Notes: a model not told the origin generated them from the sequence alone. Shown: positions 37,900-51,500, numbered from the stretch's first letter. The stretch: DNA of 64,000 bases from Varroa destructor (GCF_002443255.2 NW_019211456.1:51582486-51646485); one strand, 5' to 3'. Numbers and translations: made by a program.

Positions 37900-38150
37900 T
37901 GCGGATAGGATATGAATCAGTGCGCATTTAGCGGCTTTGGCCCGGTCCTAGTATGCACAGACGATTGTCTGCTTTGACATGGGTTTTCAACGTGACATCG
38001 ATAAAGCTGGTAACTTGATTAGCCCGTTAACTCACTGATGGCTTACCGTCTGCTGAAAGTAGAGGAACTTCTCTTTCGGCTCGATGCCACATAAAAGCCA
38101 ATATCTTGTTGTGCTCGAGACTATAACTCTCAGAATAGAGTGTGCGATCA
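37900..38150 (-). mobile_element. Possible mariner-like transposase fragment
   Basis: Minus-strand frame with AEREVPLLSADGKPSVS, a stop, then TSFIDVTLKTHVKAD. The order (EVP ... KPSV ... FI ... LK..V.AD) recalls the central part of mariner/maT-type transposases. It is short and interrupted. The assignment is weak. Confidence 0.28.
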
Positions 38151-40391
38151 TTTGTAATTTGCCCTATAGTGGGCACTGCAAATTAGATAAGACTCTTCTA
38201 AATATGCGTCCTAATATATATCTAAATATTTTTTGATGTATTACTTTTAACACCATTAACCAAGAGATCTCATTGATTCAAGCTTTTCGATTTGGAGGAT
38301 TATTTTGTAATCGCTAGCTTATGTCTCCCATAGAACTCGGGTTACGCGGCTGGTGAACAAGCGCCCTAGCTCCTCAGATAGTGCTTTTCGAAGTTTAATT
38401 AGAATTGGCCTAAAATCTATTATTCCTTTATCACTGGTAAAACGAAACGTTATATGTACCTCTGCTTCATTTGAACATAAAATAATGAATATATACATCT
38501 TTTATACAAATTTGTGGGTATTAGTCGCTATAGATTTTGGTTAAATAACTGTGCTTTTGGCCAAAACCTTATTTAAAGGTCTATTGGTGGATCATATTAA
38601 TGGGGCACAGGCTCGTTCAAACTTGAGTAGTATTCCTTCGCGGCCTCCATGCCCTATATGTCCTTTTATTTTTACGGCATATTTTTATAGGCATATTTTT
38701 ACGGTAACAAATAGTCATGATTGACCTGGTTATATCAGTGTTCTGGCACATGTATAGTAGGTCCTAACTACAAAGTCGACTTCTATCTACGTACCTATAG
38801 CTAGGACGGTCGGAAAAATACACTTCTACATTGGATCAATTTGCTCATAATTTATCATTTCCTCAGCAGTCGACAAAAAGTATAAGTCCTTGACCAAACT
38901 TCAACAATTAATATCTTGGGAAACGGCTTCAACTCACTTAGCCTGATACAATTCAGGATGTCATAGAATAATAATCACAGACTGCACTGACTAGCCTTAC
39001 CTTTGTCACTTACTGTATTTAAAAAATATTTGGCCTATTCTACTTAAACTATGAGAAACTATGTGCTGTAGAGTATTCAATATATTAAGTAAAATAACAT
39101 ATTAATACCGTTACTTCAGTGTTAAAAATTGTATATAGGTTTCAATTATGATATATGGGCCGATCAGTGATACGGTTGGTCTTATAGAATCTCGTAGTGG
39201 TTTTGCCCGTGACGTTGGCTGTCCCAGTTATTTGACCTATTTTGCTACTTTGTTCCGATGCTGTATTGGTTACCTAACAAAGCTGTCCAACTTTATGCCT
39301 TGTATTAATTTATATGACTCCCTAGTTTTAAACAAACCTGATTTGATAGATGGAAATCTCTTCCTTGATCCAATATCACATTGTTTTCATATCACGTAAG
39401 TTACTGAGTTCATCTAAGGCTGCCATATCGAATACGAATGTTTCAGTGTATCTTTAGAACAGTGCAGCTAACTAACGTATTATAAGTAAAACAGGTTAAG
39501 TTCAATGATAAACACTCTTCTTATTCAATGAGACGTGGCAGGAGAAGCAGGTATAATCTATTTCCTGATCGGCTACGGGTGACGTTCGCAATGCTATGCT
39601 GATATATTTATGTTTGGAGATCTTCCTTTTGCCTTGCGAAAAAAACTGCTCGCGTCGTTTTTTCATTATTTAGCTTCGAGCCCAACTAACATGTATGCAC
39701 ACTTTGAAAATGGGAAATGTCTTCAAAACACTTCACTTGGAAAATGGGAAAAACTTACATTCCGCTAATGGTCACCACCCGTATGTACAGTAGTAACGTG
39801 GAGAAAATAAAACTAACGGTAACTTCTTTTGTACTGGTATGAACGTATGTGTTTTTGTATGTGACGCGATGCTATAGTTATGCATTAAGGCCACGCTTTT
39901 AGCAAATGGCAAAACAAAGCAGAATATTCAATCGGACACCTTTATTATCACAAAAAGCAAATAAGGGATCAGCAGTAACACAAGATGCCGCCTGGAAATT
40001 TATTGTGTTGATTTGCTACCGTACTGCATTTTAGTTTTCAGCTGGAACACAAAGTCCACGAAAACAGATTGGTTGTGTCATCTTCTAAAAGTCTGTCTGA
40101 TTTTTTGGGGATGGTTGAGCAGGATTTTACTTTTCTATCTTTTACCTGAAATTCAATTGCCCGAGAAACAGCATCATCAAGGTAAGAGTCGAAGGGCAGC
40201 CTTGAAAAGCCACTATTGATAATGATGGAGTAAGAAAAATGTGGTAGAAAACCAGGCTAGAAATTCAAGGTTGAGAAAAAAATAAGAGGATTATCGACGG
40301 TTTCAACTGTTGGTAATGAAACCCATTGCGCTGTTTGCCGAATAAAACTTAGCTAGTACACTCAACGAAGCGATCAGCGTAGACGTCACCA

Positions 40392-40396
40392 TATTT

Positions 40397-40432
<36 letters not shown>

Positions 40433-40437
40433 AAATA
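40392..40437. repeat. Perfect 46-bp palindrome with (TA)16 core
   Basis: TATTTCC at 40392-40398 and GGAAATA at 40431-40437 flank 16 TA dinucleotides (40399-40430), so the whole tract is self-complementary and could extrude as a cruciform. The TA tract is a likely polymorphic microsatellite. Confidence 0.9.
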
Positions 40438-41099
40438 AAGATTGGAGAGATTCTGCTTCGCTATTATTTTGTACTGCGTTGACCTAAATAAATGAATGTT
40501 GTGCAAAAAAGCTCTATTAGGTTGAGAACCTGAGAGGCGCCTCCAAAGTCACTTCTAAAAATCGTTGCGGTAGGGTTATTATTATCATAAAAGCTGTAAT
40601 TAGCACAAGGTCTTGTTTGTTATGGCAATACATTTTCATTCGCTTCATTTTAATTGATAATATAGCAAGTTCATTAATTTCACAGGACAGTTCAAACGAA
40701 TATAAAATGTATGTTTATACGTAAATATATTTATATATAAACACTCCGCTACTGGTGAGAGAACGATTTGCCAATTTTTACCATCTTTCCTCGACGGCCT
40801 TTAGGTATAGCACTGTTGATCATAAAATGTATGTTGACAAGGATCTGGGTATCCAGTATACCAGATACCTCTGAGCATCCGCATCAGACTCGACAATAAT
40901 GATATGAAGCTTGCTTGGCAATCAGATTACATTGATGTTATTACATGTAAATCGTATGTGAAGAAAGCGTGTGTTTTGCTTTTATCGAGGCCGCAGCAAA
41001 AAAAACGTATGGGATGTCTCAAAAAATCTACACATAATATAACTGACATTTGGTTTCTATAAGCATGTAATTTACATTTAAATTGCAATAAAAAGGAAA

Positions 41100-41531
41100 A
41101 AATGTGGTACTTTTTCTCCTGTCGCAGCTGTTCAAAATTATTACCGTTTTGGTCAATAGACCGCTGATAATGGTGGACTATAGATTCAAAAACCTGTATT
41201 ATTGGTATTATAGCGCGCTCTGGGTCAATGTGGCTTTTAAATCTTCCAGTGTCGTCGATTATCTAGCCTAGACTGGTCTAAAAAACAATTAAGCTAATCT
41301 ATAGGACGCCTTTGTTTAACCCATCAGTTTAAAAGATTCTCATGAGGCCATGCTGTTAAACTGCAATAATAGTATGCAGGTGCTTTACCCTATTGATAGT
41401 GAAATTTGCCATTTTCACCAAAGCCCTCCCGAATGCATAGCAAAACCATTCCTGCAGTAGGTAAGTGGTGCCACTCACTAAATTATTAAAAACAATAAAA
41501 ACAGTGTACACACTTTTGTGGCCCAGCCTGT
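41100..41531 (-). mobile_element. Tc1/mariner-like DNA transposon remnant
   Basis: The minus strand begins with a terminal-like sequence (CAGGCTGGGCCACAAAAGTG, at 41531-41512, followed by a TGTACAC motif) and within 400 bases encodes VFESIVHHYQRSIDQNGNNF, which has the form of a transposase C-terminus (I..NG..FE). The short distance between the two suggests an internally deleted copy. The matching inverted repeat at the other end, near 40990, was not found. Confidence 0.45.
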
Positions 41532-42524
41532 ATCATAATGGAACGCGATAATGATAGTGGACGTGAACCGTTTCTGGGAAAAGCGTCCTTTTAACATTAT
41601 GACACAACGTAAGAAAATAGCAGTGAGCTATGGAATACATTTTTATTTCTTCATGGTACACAGGTGCACACACGCAGATAAGCACAACCGTTATAGTGTA
41701 ATCGGCATCGAGGCCGGTTCCCGTCACATCTCAGATAAAAAGCAAAAAAAAACCCTTCCTAGCTAAAAATAAATACTTTCTAATTGCGCTTGTAGGAGTT
41801 ACATTCGTTTTGTCTAGATTTTTAGATCACACGAAAAGAATGAACAGAGTTTGCCCTCTGTTTACTTCATAGCTTGTCGCTTTGCCTTCTACCATTGTGT
41901 CAAAATTCTTTCCTGTTGGTCACTTCTTCTCGTTTATATTTGTTTTTCGTTGGGATGATGACAAGACCACAGCTTCTGAGGCTATGGATCCAGCGAGGCA
42001 TATAAAGCATGAACGTCGACAGGAGCAGGATAATGAAGTAAATTATTTAAGATACTGAATTTAGTCAAGCCTAGTTACGTGAGTTCTGGAGATTAACCAA
42101 TTCAAATAGGCTGTTGACTACCTAGGCATAGACCTTGCTGACTTGCGATAAGTATGCACTTATCTATATTTGTTCTATTGCGGAACCTGCATTAATTTTT
42201 GTAAGAAAAATGCCTATAAATTATTTTTTACCAAAAGATAAAGGGTAACTAACTATATGATCAAGTATCTACTGACAATAATAGAGTGGGCCGAGATGGA
42301 GCCCTATTAGTGCCCCAGTCTGGGTGCTCGCATTCATTTCCTTCACATAGGTGGTCTGGGGGATGGCTCTCACACTGTCGTACCTTTGCCACTGCGCATT
42401 GGAGGCTCACGATTAGACCCTTACCTTCGAAATCGTTCCGTTGCACTACGTAAAATATGATTATATGTTCCTCTATTTTTCACTATAGACCCCTGTAGGC
42501 TACTGAAGCAGTCGCTTTTTCCAG

Positions 42525-42662
42525 CTTTTGTTTCTACTCTTAAGCTGTACCGTAGGTACTAATATGGCCAGTATCATAGCAATGAGCCTTGTCGACAACT
42601 GGCTTGAACGTCAACGTCAGCGCCGTCGTTATAGTCTTCTGAAACGGGGCGGTTATTGCTGA
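42525..42662 (+). CDS. Small secreted-peptide-like exon
   Basis: A strong acceptor (GCTTTTTCCAG, AG at 42523-42524) opens 45 codons to a stop at 42660-42662. The exon begins with a hydrophobic signal-like run (LLFLLLSCTVG) and continues to an Arg-rich end with RQRQRRRYSLLKRGGYC, containing basic cleavage-type sites. The only ATG inside is at 42564; a natural start would be in an upstream exon that I did not find. It could be a peptide hormone or antimicrobial precursor, or a chance frame. Family not recognised. Confidence 0.25.
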   Translation, partial: LLFLLLSCTVGTNMASIIAMSLVDNWLERQRQRRRYSLLKRGGYC

Positions 42663-42779
42663 TGATTATCCGCCTCGAAGGCAGACAAACTAAGGGATCT
42701 TTTTATCGTCCTATACTTATCAACGGTTATCGTAATTTTTGGTCAATTAATTTGGCAAATTTCAAGTTCGTAACTAAGA

Positions 42780-42965
42780 AAATATCGTAAATGGTTACTA
42801 TGGAGATGTCCATTGCAACTGAACTGAACGCTATGCGATCTGTGCAACGGCTAATCGATGTTCGAAATCGCCAGAAACTCCATCTAATTTCGCTATATTT
42901 GTAAAAAATTGTTGCTATAGAGACACATGCTTGGAACGCTTTGCGACAGATCTGCCGGTTGTTCC
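42780..42965. repeat. Two diverged copies of a ~118-bp unit
   Basis: Copy 1 has GTTACTATGGAGATG and GAACGCTATGCGA (42796 on); copy 2 has GTTGCTATAGAGACA and GAACGCTTTGCGA (42912 on). The shared words keep order and spacing with small indels, and their AT-rich 5' flanks also resemble each other. The origin is unknown. Confidence 0.5.
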
Positions 42966-45900
42966 AGCTTACCCACTCAACTCTATAATATTATAGTTCA
43001 TTATACTCGTAGAAAATAATTGCTGAGTTAATGTAGCGGGCTAATATTATATTGCAGCCGATCATACTGCTGCAATGGTGGCTCGGTAGTTTCCAAAAGA
43101 GCATCAGCTTTTTTTGGAGATTGATCATCAGCTGAATGTAGCACTGAAGTCCATGAAGTCGACAGACAGCAAATGTCAAACCTGCCGACTATGAGAGATT
43201 TGCGCTGGGCATTTCATATTAGATTCTGCGGCGTATCTGTTTTCGGGTTTTAGGTAGCACAAAATGAATTGAATGCAAGTGAATCATAAATCAGTGATAC
43301 TGATGTTTTTCATATCGGTGACACTTTTTTTTTCCTAATTTAACTTACATTGTCATTTGATTTATGCACCGCTTCGTAGAGTATCAACAGTATTCGGTTT
43401 TGGGAAGTTTGTTTTTATTTTCCCTATAAAGTTCTCCGTCCACTGATAAAAACTAATATCAGCTCAACTGGCAGTCGAAATCGGACATTCACTAAGCAAA
43501 TGTAGCCATAAATACCAATCTATCAGATAAAAAATAATTGCAGTGATCGAGTTTATAGGGTCAGTGGCACAGAAAGCCGACGAGCCCCGGCGACATCCAT
43601 GTACACCGACGCGTGCGACAACCTGTGACGTGTACGCGCGTGCTACACGTCCCTGTCAGACAAATAATAGTATTCCTCATCAAGGTCTTTACTACAGGTA
43701 CTAAATTTAATGCTTGATCAAGTACCTTCAAGTCATAGAAATCTACGTACACAAGCTACAAACAATATTAGAATACGTAGTCTACATATTCGAGGATAGT
43801 GCCTATATGAATGATATATACGTGTCATATTAGATGATATAACGTAATGATATTAAGCGGGGTCGAAATACGTCATAACTGTTCTGTCAAACGATTTTCA
43901 AATAGAGTCTAGTACGTAGATTTTATCACAGATGCAATTGGCCGGAACCGGTTGAGTTGGGTGTGGCAAAAATCTTACTCGTTGACGTTAGAACGACCGT
44001 ATAATGAAACAACTGTAGCAAGATAATAATAACGAGTTTGTCAAAACAAAAAGAGAGCGTATAACTGCGCAAGGCAAAAGCGGTTGTTGATTTTACAGGT
44101 TTGCAGATAGGACCGCCGTAACTGTAGCCTTAGTGCGCATCTAGGTCGTTGCCAAAAAAACGTTTGTTACTTGAGTAGGTTGTAAGTCGTGTTTTTCAAC
44201 ATAAATGATCAGAATATCGACGTCTTTGTTGGACAACCGAAGTCGTGTAATCCGTTCTGCTATAGCAGAAGACTACACAACAATAATACGCAGGTGAGTA
44301 AACAGTTTGGTTGGATCTTGAAGGCGGTCATTAATTTCCATGTGTTATTTTTCAAATTTACGTCCTCAAAAATCAACACATTGAGTGAAGGTGTATATAT
44401 GCGTATATAAAAATAAGAGGAACCAAATTGTCTGTTCGGTCGAGCCAGCAGACATTTTTAATGAATGACTGTACAGGCCACTTAGACGACAAACGATTGT
44501 TGCACGGTTGTTCTAAGATGGTCTTGGCCTGCACAACTACATTGTGAAATACGGGTGCTTAGATGCGGAACAGTACCATGATATATATAAAGTACTAATC
44601 CTTAAGACAGCACTTATTTTCAATTCATAGCATTTTATTAGAGAATTTTTACGTTAGGTTAGGCAACGCAATCTTCCACAGTAGGGCCCACCGCTTCCTC
44701 TACTGAGTTTATCTAACTGTTGTATAGGTACTGTAAAACTAAGCCAATTTGTTTGTGTTATTTCTTACAAGTTCGTTTCAAGTCTTCTTTTTTAAGCCGT
44801 TTAACACTGTTCTAAAGAAAACGATTTCGGAGCATTTCCTCTTTCTTTTTAAACATACGACTTATTGGCCAAACGGATAGTCGAAGCTAAAGAGCGACCC
44901 CTGAATGAATAATCGCTCTTGTCATGAAGCTCGCTCTTAATGCTCTTCAAAGTATTACATACATCTTATAATTGATTGTTGGTACGTCGTCTGTACGCCA
45001 CACCGAAAAACGTATTCGGAATGTTTACTACCGTTCGGAGATTTTTCTATTTCCATTTTTAGAACTCTGGATGAACATTGTCGATGAGCAATAAGAGATT
45101 ACTTTGTGAGATCAATTTATGCTTGTAAAAGCATCATGCAAAGGGTCTTGAGATTCATGATTATTGTTTGTAAACTGTACGTTCATGTAAACGGGATATT
45201 GTATCGGTTAAGACGATACGTCCTGTAAAGCGTAGCTCTTTTCAAAGGTCGTATTTTTTTTTGAGCGTTTTCGCGTGTACATCGATCTGTACGGGTATGA
45301 TTAACTGCCTTGATGGAATTTGCAATTTTAAAAAAATAATTAGATAATCTCCACATAATCGTCTCTTAGTATAAAATAACAAGCTTGAAACAATTTTAGT
45401 CTCTATCTGTCGTTATGGAAGATATTTTATCGGAAGAAGTTTCAAGCATTTTTAGAAACTTCTGTAGTTTGAGGTAGTTAACAAGCTTAAGAAATAGTAT
45501 TCATTGCACCGTGGAGTAACATGCTTAACGAAGCACTACAAAACGCGAGTACCTAGTTTGAAAACGAAGCCATATTTAATCCAGATGAAAGCTCTATCAG
45601 AAAAGCGCAAGGAATCGTTGATTACGTGCTCATTAGAAAAATTTTGAAATTTGGTAAAATTTTGTCTTGTATCGTACAATAATTTCTAATAATAATCACA
45701 AAAATCACTAGTACGAGAGCCGTACATTTTCTGACGGTAACTAGTCAAACGTTAACGCACCAGGGTATAATTGTTGCCTAAGGTATCCTCTACTTAACCT
45801 GTGCCCCTGAGACACAAGGAAAGGACGTTGCGAAGCGGTCAGCCAATACAATAACTAAAGTTTCGTGTAGATTTCCACATTTTATTCGCTATAGGAAACA

Positions 45901-47153
45901 TTGTCAATGGGAAAATTAAAGCTCAAGCTAGTGCAAGCGGGCCGCGTACGGAATTTCTCACGCTTACAGGGCTAGATTCAACTCGTATCGTTGCTCAAAG
46001 CACAGCATATCAACGCAAATAGAACAAAGTTCGGACAGCTTACTTAAGCCTGAACGTCAGCGTCTGATCGTGCAACTTCTCCTAATTAGCTGTGCATGTA
46101 TGTATTCGTTCTCGCAACTGTCACTGTTGTCTCTCTCTCTCTCTGCCTTTTTTGCTTTTTCTGTCACAGGTCTAATGGATCTCTCTGAGGCATTGTAATT
46201 TAGCCACCTAACGTGGCGGTTGCTGGCGTCATAAAATCTAAAGCTTTACATTCGATTCGTGAAAATTTACTTTGTCATTGACTCTAGCGAATCTCTCGAT
46301 GAACTGCAATAGGGAAATGAAGGTAATACAATTTGGTCGTCAAGGGCGGGAAAAGTGTAAGTCAAGAGTTTTTTTTTACCTGACGAGGTTCGTGCATCCA
46401 GCACAGCAGTGCACTGGTGATAGGTCCTACACATTTACTCCATCTGCGTTCATTCCACCCACTCGAAGATCTGCATTAGAGAATGAGTGGCGGATCGCCG
46501 CTGTTTTTTTTCGACTCAAGACTTCAATGTTTGCACAGCTACAACAGTAGCAATAATCCAAACTCAAAATGGCGAATGATTTTTTTCACTCTATTGTGAA
46601 AGAATATTACATTATAAAGCAATACACTGTTGTAGTGATGTAGCCAGTCCCCCTAAGAAGGCCTATAGTCGGCCATCCACAAAAACAGCGGGTGGATTGG
46701 ATGCGGTTACAGTAAATAACATCAATCTAACTGTATACACAGTGTTGCCCTTGCTGGGTCTCTATATAATTTATCCGCCAAAAAGGTGCCTGTTCAACCT
46801 CTTTGGATTACTGAGCGCTACTTCCTTGCCAACAGACCGAGAATAACTGTCGAATGAGTATAGGCAAATATGAGACACGTACATTCTTTGGCGAAACGTA
46901 GTACATGAATTACACTGTTGATCGATGGCAGAGGCCACGTCATAAGTATCCCCCAGACCGCTCTGTCCATGTTGCCTATCATCTATATTTAGTGCTAGGG
47001 CGTACTTATATCGGATATAGGCAACTTCGTGGTTTCAGAAAACCTACTTGGCGTGTCAGCAGTCCTCGACGGACATGCGTGTCCATTATTTATTATCTTC
47101 ATTGTCGTCGTAGGTTCAATTTGGTATCTAATTTAAGGCGCGTAAGTCTACAA
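42966..47153. other. Intergenic region, a few exon-like frames
   Basis: Nothing firm. 44189-44293 is open and ends at a consensus donor (CAG then GTGAGT) but lacks a clear acceptor. 45895-46028 has two overlapping coding-like frames, one with ATG (MGKLKLKLVQAGRVRNFS). A (TC)7 tract is at 46130-46144. 46272-46550 and 46905-47159 are open without other support. Confidence 0.35.
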
Positions 47154-47375
47154 CTATAGCACAAAAAAATAGTTCGCTTTTTGCCTCCGATGCTTTCGGC
47201 TGAAATAATAGCCATCAATCACTGCAACGCTGTTTGTCATTAAACCCTTGTCCAGGTTAGCGGCAGGCATAAAGACCCACTGTAGAACGATAAACCGAAG
47301 ATCAACGTTGGATGAAAGCAAAAGCGTCTCTAGATCAGTGTGAGCCTTCTTCCGCAAGGTCCGCTGCATGATCAT
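47154..47375 (-). CDS. FLYWCH-like open frame, possibly transposon-derived
   Basis: A 73-codon frame from ATG at 47375 with balanced codon use and basic composition. The C-terminal part (VAVIDGYYFSRKHRRQKANY) resembles the LxxDGYxFxxxRxxxxxxYW core of FLYWCH zinc fingers, which occur in MULE-type transposase hosts and in chromatin proteins. The zinc ligands are not complete in this reading, and an in-frame TAA lies eight codons upstream of the start. Family likeness is weak. Confidence 0.3.
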   Translation of the reverse strand: MIMQRTLRKKAHTDLETLLLSSNVDLRFIVLQWVFMPAANLDKGLMTNSVAVIDGYYFSRKHRRQKANYFFVL

Positions 47376-48507
47376 TGTTTGCTCAGTTCTTCCTTCGATT
47401 TAGCTCTGTTAGCAAATTAAGTTTAGGTGTTACAGCGTCCGCAATAGAATACACGCTGGGTCTTAGGTAGAACCAAAGCAAACGATTAAACGTTGTGTAA
47501 ACGGAGTAGATTCTAGTGTCGAACTTGAATAGGGCAGCTTCTAGCTATTGATCGTAAGCTTCATTCGTAGCAGTATACGTGGTAAATATAAAGGGTTGCG
47601 CTAAAACTAAAATTCTACGTAACGCTTTTCATAACATACGAAGCATGTGTCTAGCCTATTATGTATATTCAGGAAATTTTCATTTAGGTTTTAACCGTGA
47701 GGGGTCGGTGAAGCCGTTGACAAACCGCTTATACCCGTACATCGTGGGTTTCTATCATATGCCCATTGTGTAGATTTGGTAAGGGTACAAAATATTTGCG
47801 GTAACGTGAATCCCAAGTACTTAACTTCTTTTCCATTGTAGAAAACCTACACTGTAGAGAGACTATCTAAGTACTTCTACCTTGCTACCGCAGTAGACCA
47901 AAGAGATAAAGATAATTAATGGTATCTGTGTGCTGGAAACATTCATGCGCCTGCTAAATAGTCTTATCACTAATTACTAATCTATTTCATCTCTCTATGG
48001 ACGTCATCTTACAATCCAGTTACTCAGTTATTACTGTATTCGTAGTAGACATTAGCAACAAAATAGGGCTGTTCACTTGAATCGTATTCATCTTGAATCG
48101 TATTGAACGGTTGCCATCGTTCGAAATTCGAAGGGAAAATGCGCTGCGAAATTGGTCAAGTACGTTAGATTCGACCAGAAAAGGTTTGCGCCTTAAGATG
48201 TTGGCCGCTGGGCCACCTGACAGGGCGGTTTTCGATATTGACGTTTAATTTTTCTCTCCGTTTTTATGGAATTGCCCTTTGTTGGAGAAACTAGAAACGA
48301 ATGTCAAAGATAGTTTCCTTCGGTGTATGGCACCATCATGTAGCATTATTCCCGCTTGTACGCAATCATAACGTCACTATCGTGCTATCTTAACAGCTAC
48401 GTATCTTAGGTACCCTTTCCTGTTATCTCAGCAATCATTCTACGGACTAATCTTAATTAAGAACGTGATGCTTATAGCAGAACTATCAACATTTCCTTCG
48501 GTTACAG

Positions 48508-51500
48508 ATTCCATGGTTATTGCAAGCTTGATAAAGAAATACGTTGCACCGTTCATAGCGGGATACTAAATAATCTCGTAGGACTCGATCGCCTATATTT
48601 AGGCCTTTTTCTATAGCTCGTCATTCCTTTTTTCTTCCGGAGTTCATGTTAACTTCAGCCTGCGTGTCTCCGCTATTCACTGCAGGCCACCTTAAGTTTG
48701 TGTCTACTCTGAGAAAAAGACAACGTCCATAAAGGATAAGCAACTGGGTCCATTGATCTTCGGTGTTGTACACGATTAGGAAGTTAGCGCTGACAAAAAT
48801 GAGATGATCGCTACTGGGATAACGTTTGCAGTAACTGCAATACTTGAACTAATTGTTGTTTTCTACTATTAGGCTAGTAAGATAAGTAACAACTGAAAAT
48901 TGGAATACGAGCATACTAATGTTTTTGCTTTGTGTACGTTATTATAGAATGTGATCGAATATCGCCGTAATGCGCATGCGGGCATCTCAGAGTGCTCAAG
49001 GTTTGTTTCTTACGTGCCCCATGAGGACAACGAGCAACATCAAATCTTTTTAGCGCCAGCTTCGTTATCGTCGTCACAACTGTACCTGAGGTGTTTGCAA
49101 CAGACTCCCTTTCTTGTAGGTACGTGAAGTATGACTGCTTATAAACATGGTCTTCTATACAAAGTTTATGATGGCAAAAAAAAACATTTCATCAAACCAC
49201 CGAGCCCATGCATGTATTTACGATTTAAAAAACAGCTTACGCTACTTCAGGCATGTAAATGCCTAAACTATGGTTTGAGATTTCTACTAAGAAAGGAAAG
49301 AGATCTGGAAATGTTACTTTTTGCAAAAAAAAATGCAGGTGGAACTAAACGCGAGGCTCGAACCTACACAAATGTTTTACTTCGCCCGTAATGAAGCCTT
49401 AGATGAAAGCATCGACAAACATGTTTTATTAGCTCAGAGCCTTCCCCCGAATTAGACAGGTTGCTTGTGATAGGTAAATTAAAGTGAAAAGGCTTTGTTG
49501 ACCTAAAGTGTTTTCCCATGTTTCCTTAAAGACTATCGCCATTTCTAATTTCGCGCTGGCTTGGCATCAAGTAAAACTTTATAAAAGCACAGAAAGATGC
49601 ATCACAGTCCACCTCTAACTTAAGCAAAAAGGATGTGACTCGCCCCATTTATTCCCCACCCCTTGATTACTTCACTATCCCCTTATCAACGTACCTGATG
49701 GGACGGATCTGATCTGCGAAACTCCTGCCCATACCTGCAATAGACTCGAACCCCAAGCGGCCGAAGTGCTTATTAAAAACTCTGGTTTTGCGATAGTCGC
49801 ACGTCGCACAATAGTGTGCATGTAAAGATTTTTTAATAAAATATAGCCGCTGGCCTGAAGTAACTTGTTTTTAAATGACTGCGAACAGAACAAGTTATAA
49901 TTCTTCAGTTTAAGATCTACGATGATTAAATAAACGACGCTGGTATATCACGGGTATACCCTAGACAATCTCCGTCATTCTAAATTAATCTTGAAACGTA
50001 TGTAGTGAAAACGTTGCTGAGTACCTGACAGCAACTACAGCCTTCTATTGATAGCTCAAAACGTTTATCACACATAGTCTTCTTGAAACAAATTTAGCCA
50101 CTGCCAGCATTGCTAGAAGAAAACGATGAGGCGTTTCTCATAATTTAGGCGCTTGCCCGTGCAAGGCTTTAACATATGTTGTATAGGGTTCCACATTGAG
50201 AGCGATATCGTTTGCGATGACTCTTTAGATCGATCATTTAAATGGCATTATTGAAAATAAGCTTGTTGTAAATTCGACTCTAGAGGACTCCTTTGCTTGA
50301 CGGTATCTATTAGAGCATCAGGTCTCTCAACACAGACGAGTACGCGTTCTTTTGCTTTTTATTAGGAAACAAGGCTGGACTGACGCGGTTCTTGAGCAGC
50401 AACCTATTGTTCCGCACTCCAGATCCTTTGAAAAACGGATATAAAAGATTTTCACCTATATTCTGTCTTAGCTCCTGGCATTTGAAGACCATTCTGAGCT
50501 GGACCAATCTAACTCTGTGAACGATACCATTTGCATAGCGAAACGTTACTACTACTTTCCATTTTAAATTATTTTCCGTCATTTATTAGTCGTTTTTTTA
50601 ATTGGTAAAGAACATTTTAAGCGTGATTTCTTATCTCTGTAGCGATATAGATTGTTAAGAAAACGCTGTTCTCATTGCACTTATGATAGTAGTCCTGGTT
50701 TAGTCCTAAAGAGGGTCAGTTTGTAAACACAAGAGGTGCAACCAAGTTTCATACAGTGCAAATACTCCCGTAAAGCGTTGAGAATGATTCTCGTAGCTAT
50801 GCAAGGGCCTTTTTTTGGGGACACAGATTCCACTGCATAACGCCTATTAATTTAGTTAGCAGATCCGCAATGTTATAAGATCCAAATTACTTTTATAAAA
50901 ATTCAGGAATACTTGCTGTTTTATTTCACACTCAAGCAATCATTCGTCTTATAATGCACCGGGCGTTACTCAACAGTATTTAGCTTGCGCTTCACTCAGC
51001 TTCTAAATGTAGGTTCATTGAATTACAATTCATTGCAGGATCCTGTTTATTTTATCAAAGCTAGCTCTGTTCGTCTACGACTGTATTCCCGCTGCAGTTT
51101 CTCTGCCATCCTATTTTAGAAGACCTATTCTATTGATCGGGTCGTTCTCGTTGTTAATCTCTTTTAGCAGTTCCATGACATAGCTTTCGCTTTGTTTTCC
51201 TTGCCATGAGGTTTAGTTACTCTAAGTTAAATATCCAATTTTTTTTATCTATCTTATAACAAATGTCTTATTTTTTTGCCAAATATTAAATTGCGAAATT
51301 GAATAAATACCGTGGAAACATTGAAACATCTCGTTTGTTATTTAGAGAAAACATGATATTCGATTTTATCCCCCGAGCATTTCATTTGGCCCTATTAGGT
51401 ATTGCTTAAAGTCAGACGGATTTCCACTACCAGTTAATCATAAATTTGCAATTCCTGCTAAAATTACTGCCTAGAAAGGTGTTTTTCTGCACAGTCTATG

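Larger units (their letters stand above)
38151..42500. other. Intergenic region with repeats
   Basis: No gene supported. It contains the (TA)n palindrome at 40392-40437 and a DNA transposon remnant at 41100-41531. Open frames at 39148-39399 and 40013-40219 have neither splice support nor recognisable sequence. Confidence 0.5.

Noticed and set aside
48070..48260. Minus-strand frame with KTALSGGPAANILRRKPF
   Set aside because: No acceptor at its start and another frame equally open; insufficient support.
49341..49364. tRNA T-arm-like GGTTCGAGCC on the minus strand
   Set aside because: The flanking bases do not form the 5-bp T stem, and no acceptor or anticodon stem fits.
49736..49765. Second T-arm-like GGTTCGAGTC on the minus strand
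   Set aside because: Stem bases do not pair; it lies in an exon-like segment.
50310..50582. 90-codon minus-strand frame
   Set aside because: A faint likeness to the C-terminus of LTR-element integrases was considered, but no neighbouring pol motif was found.
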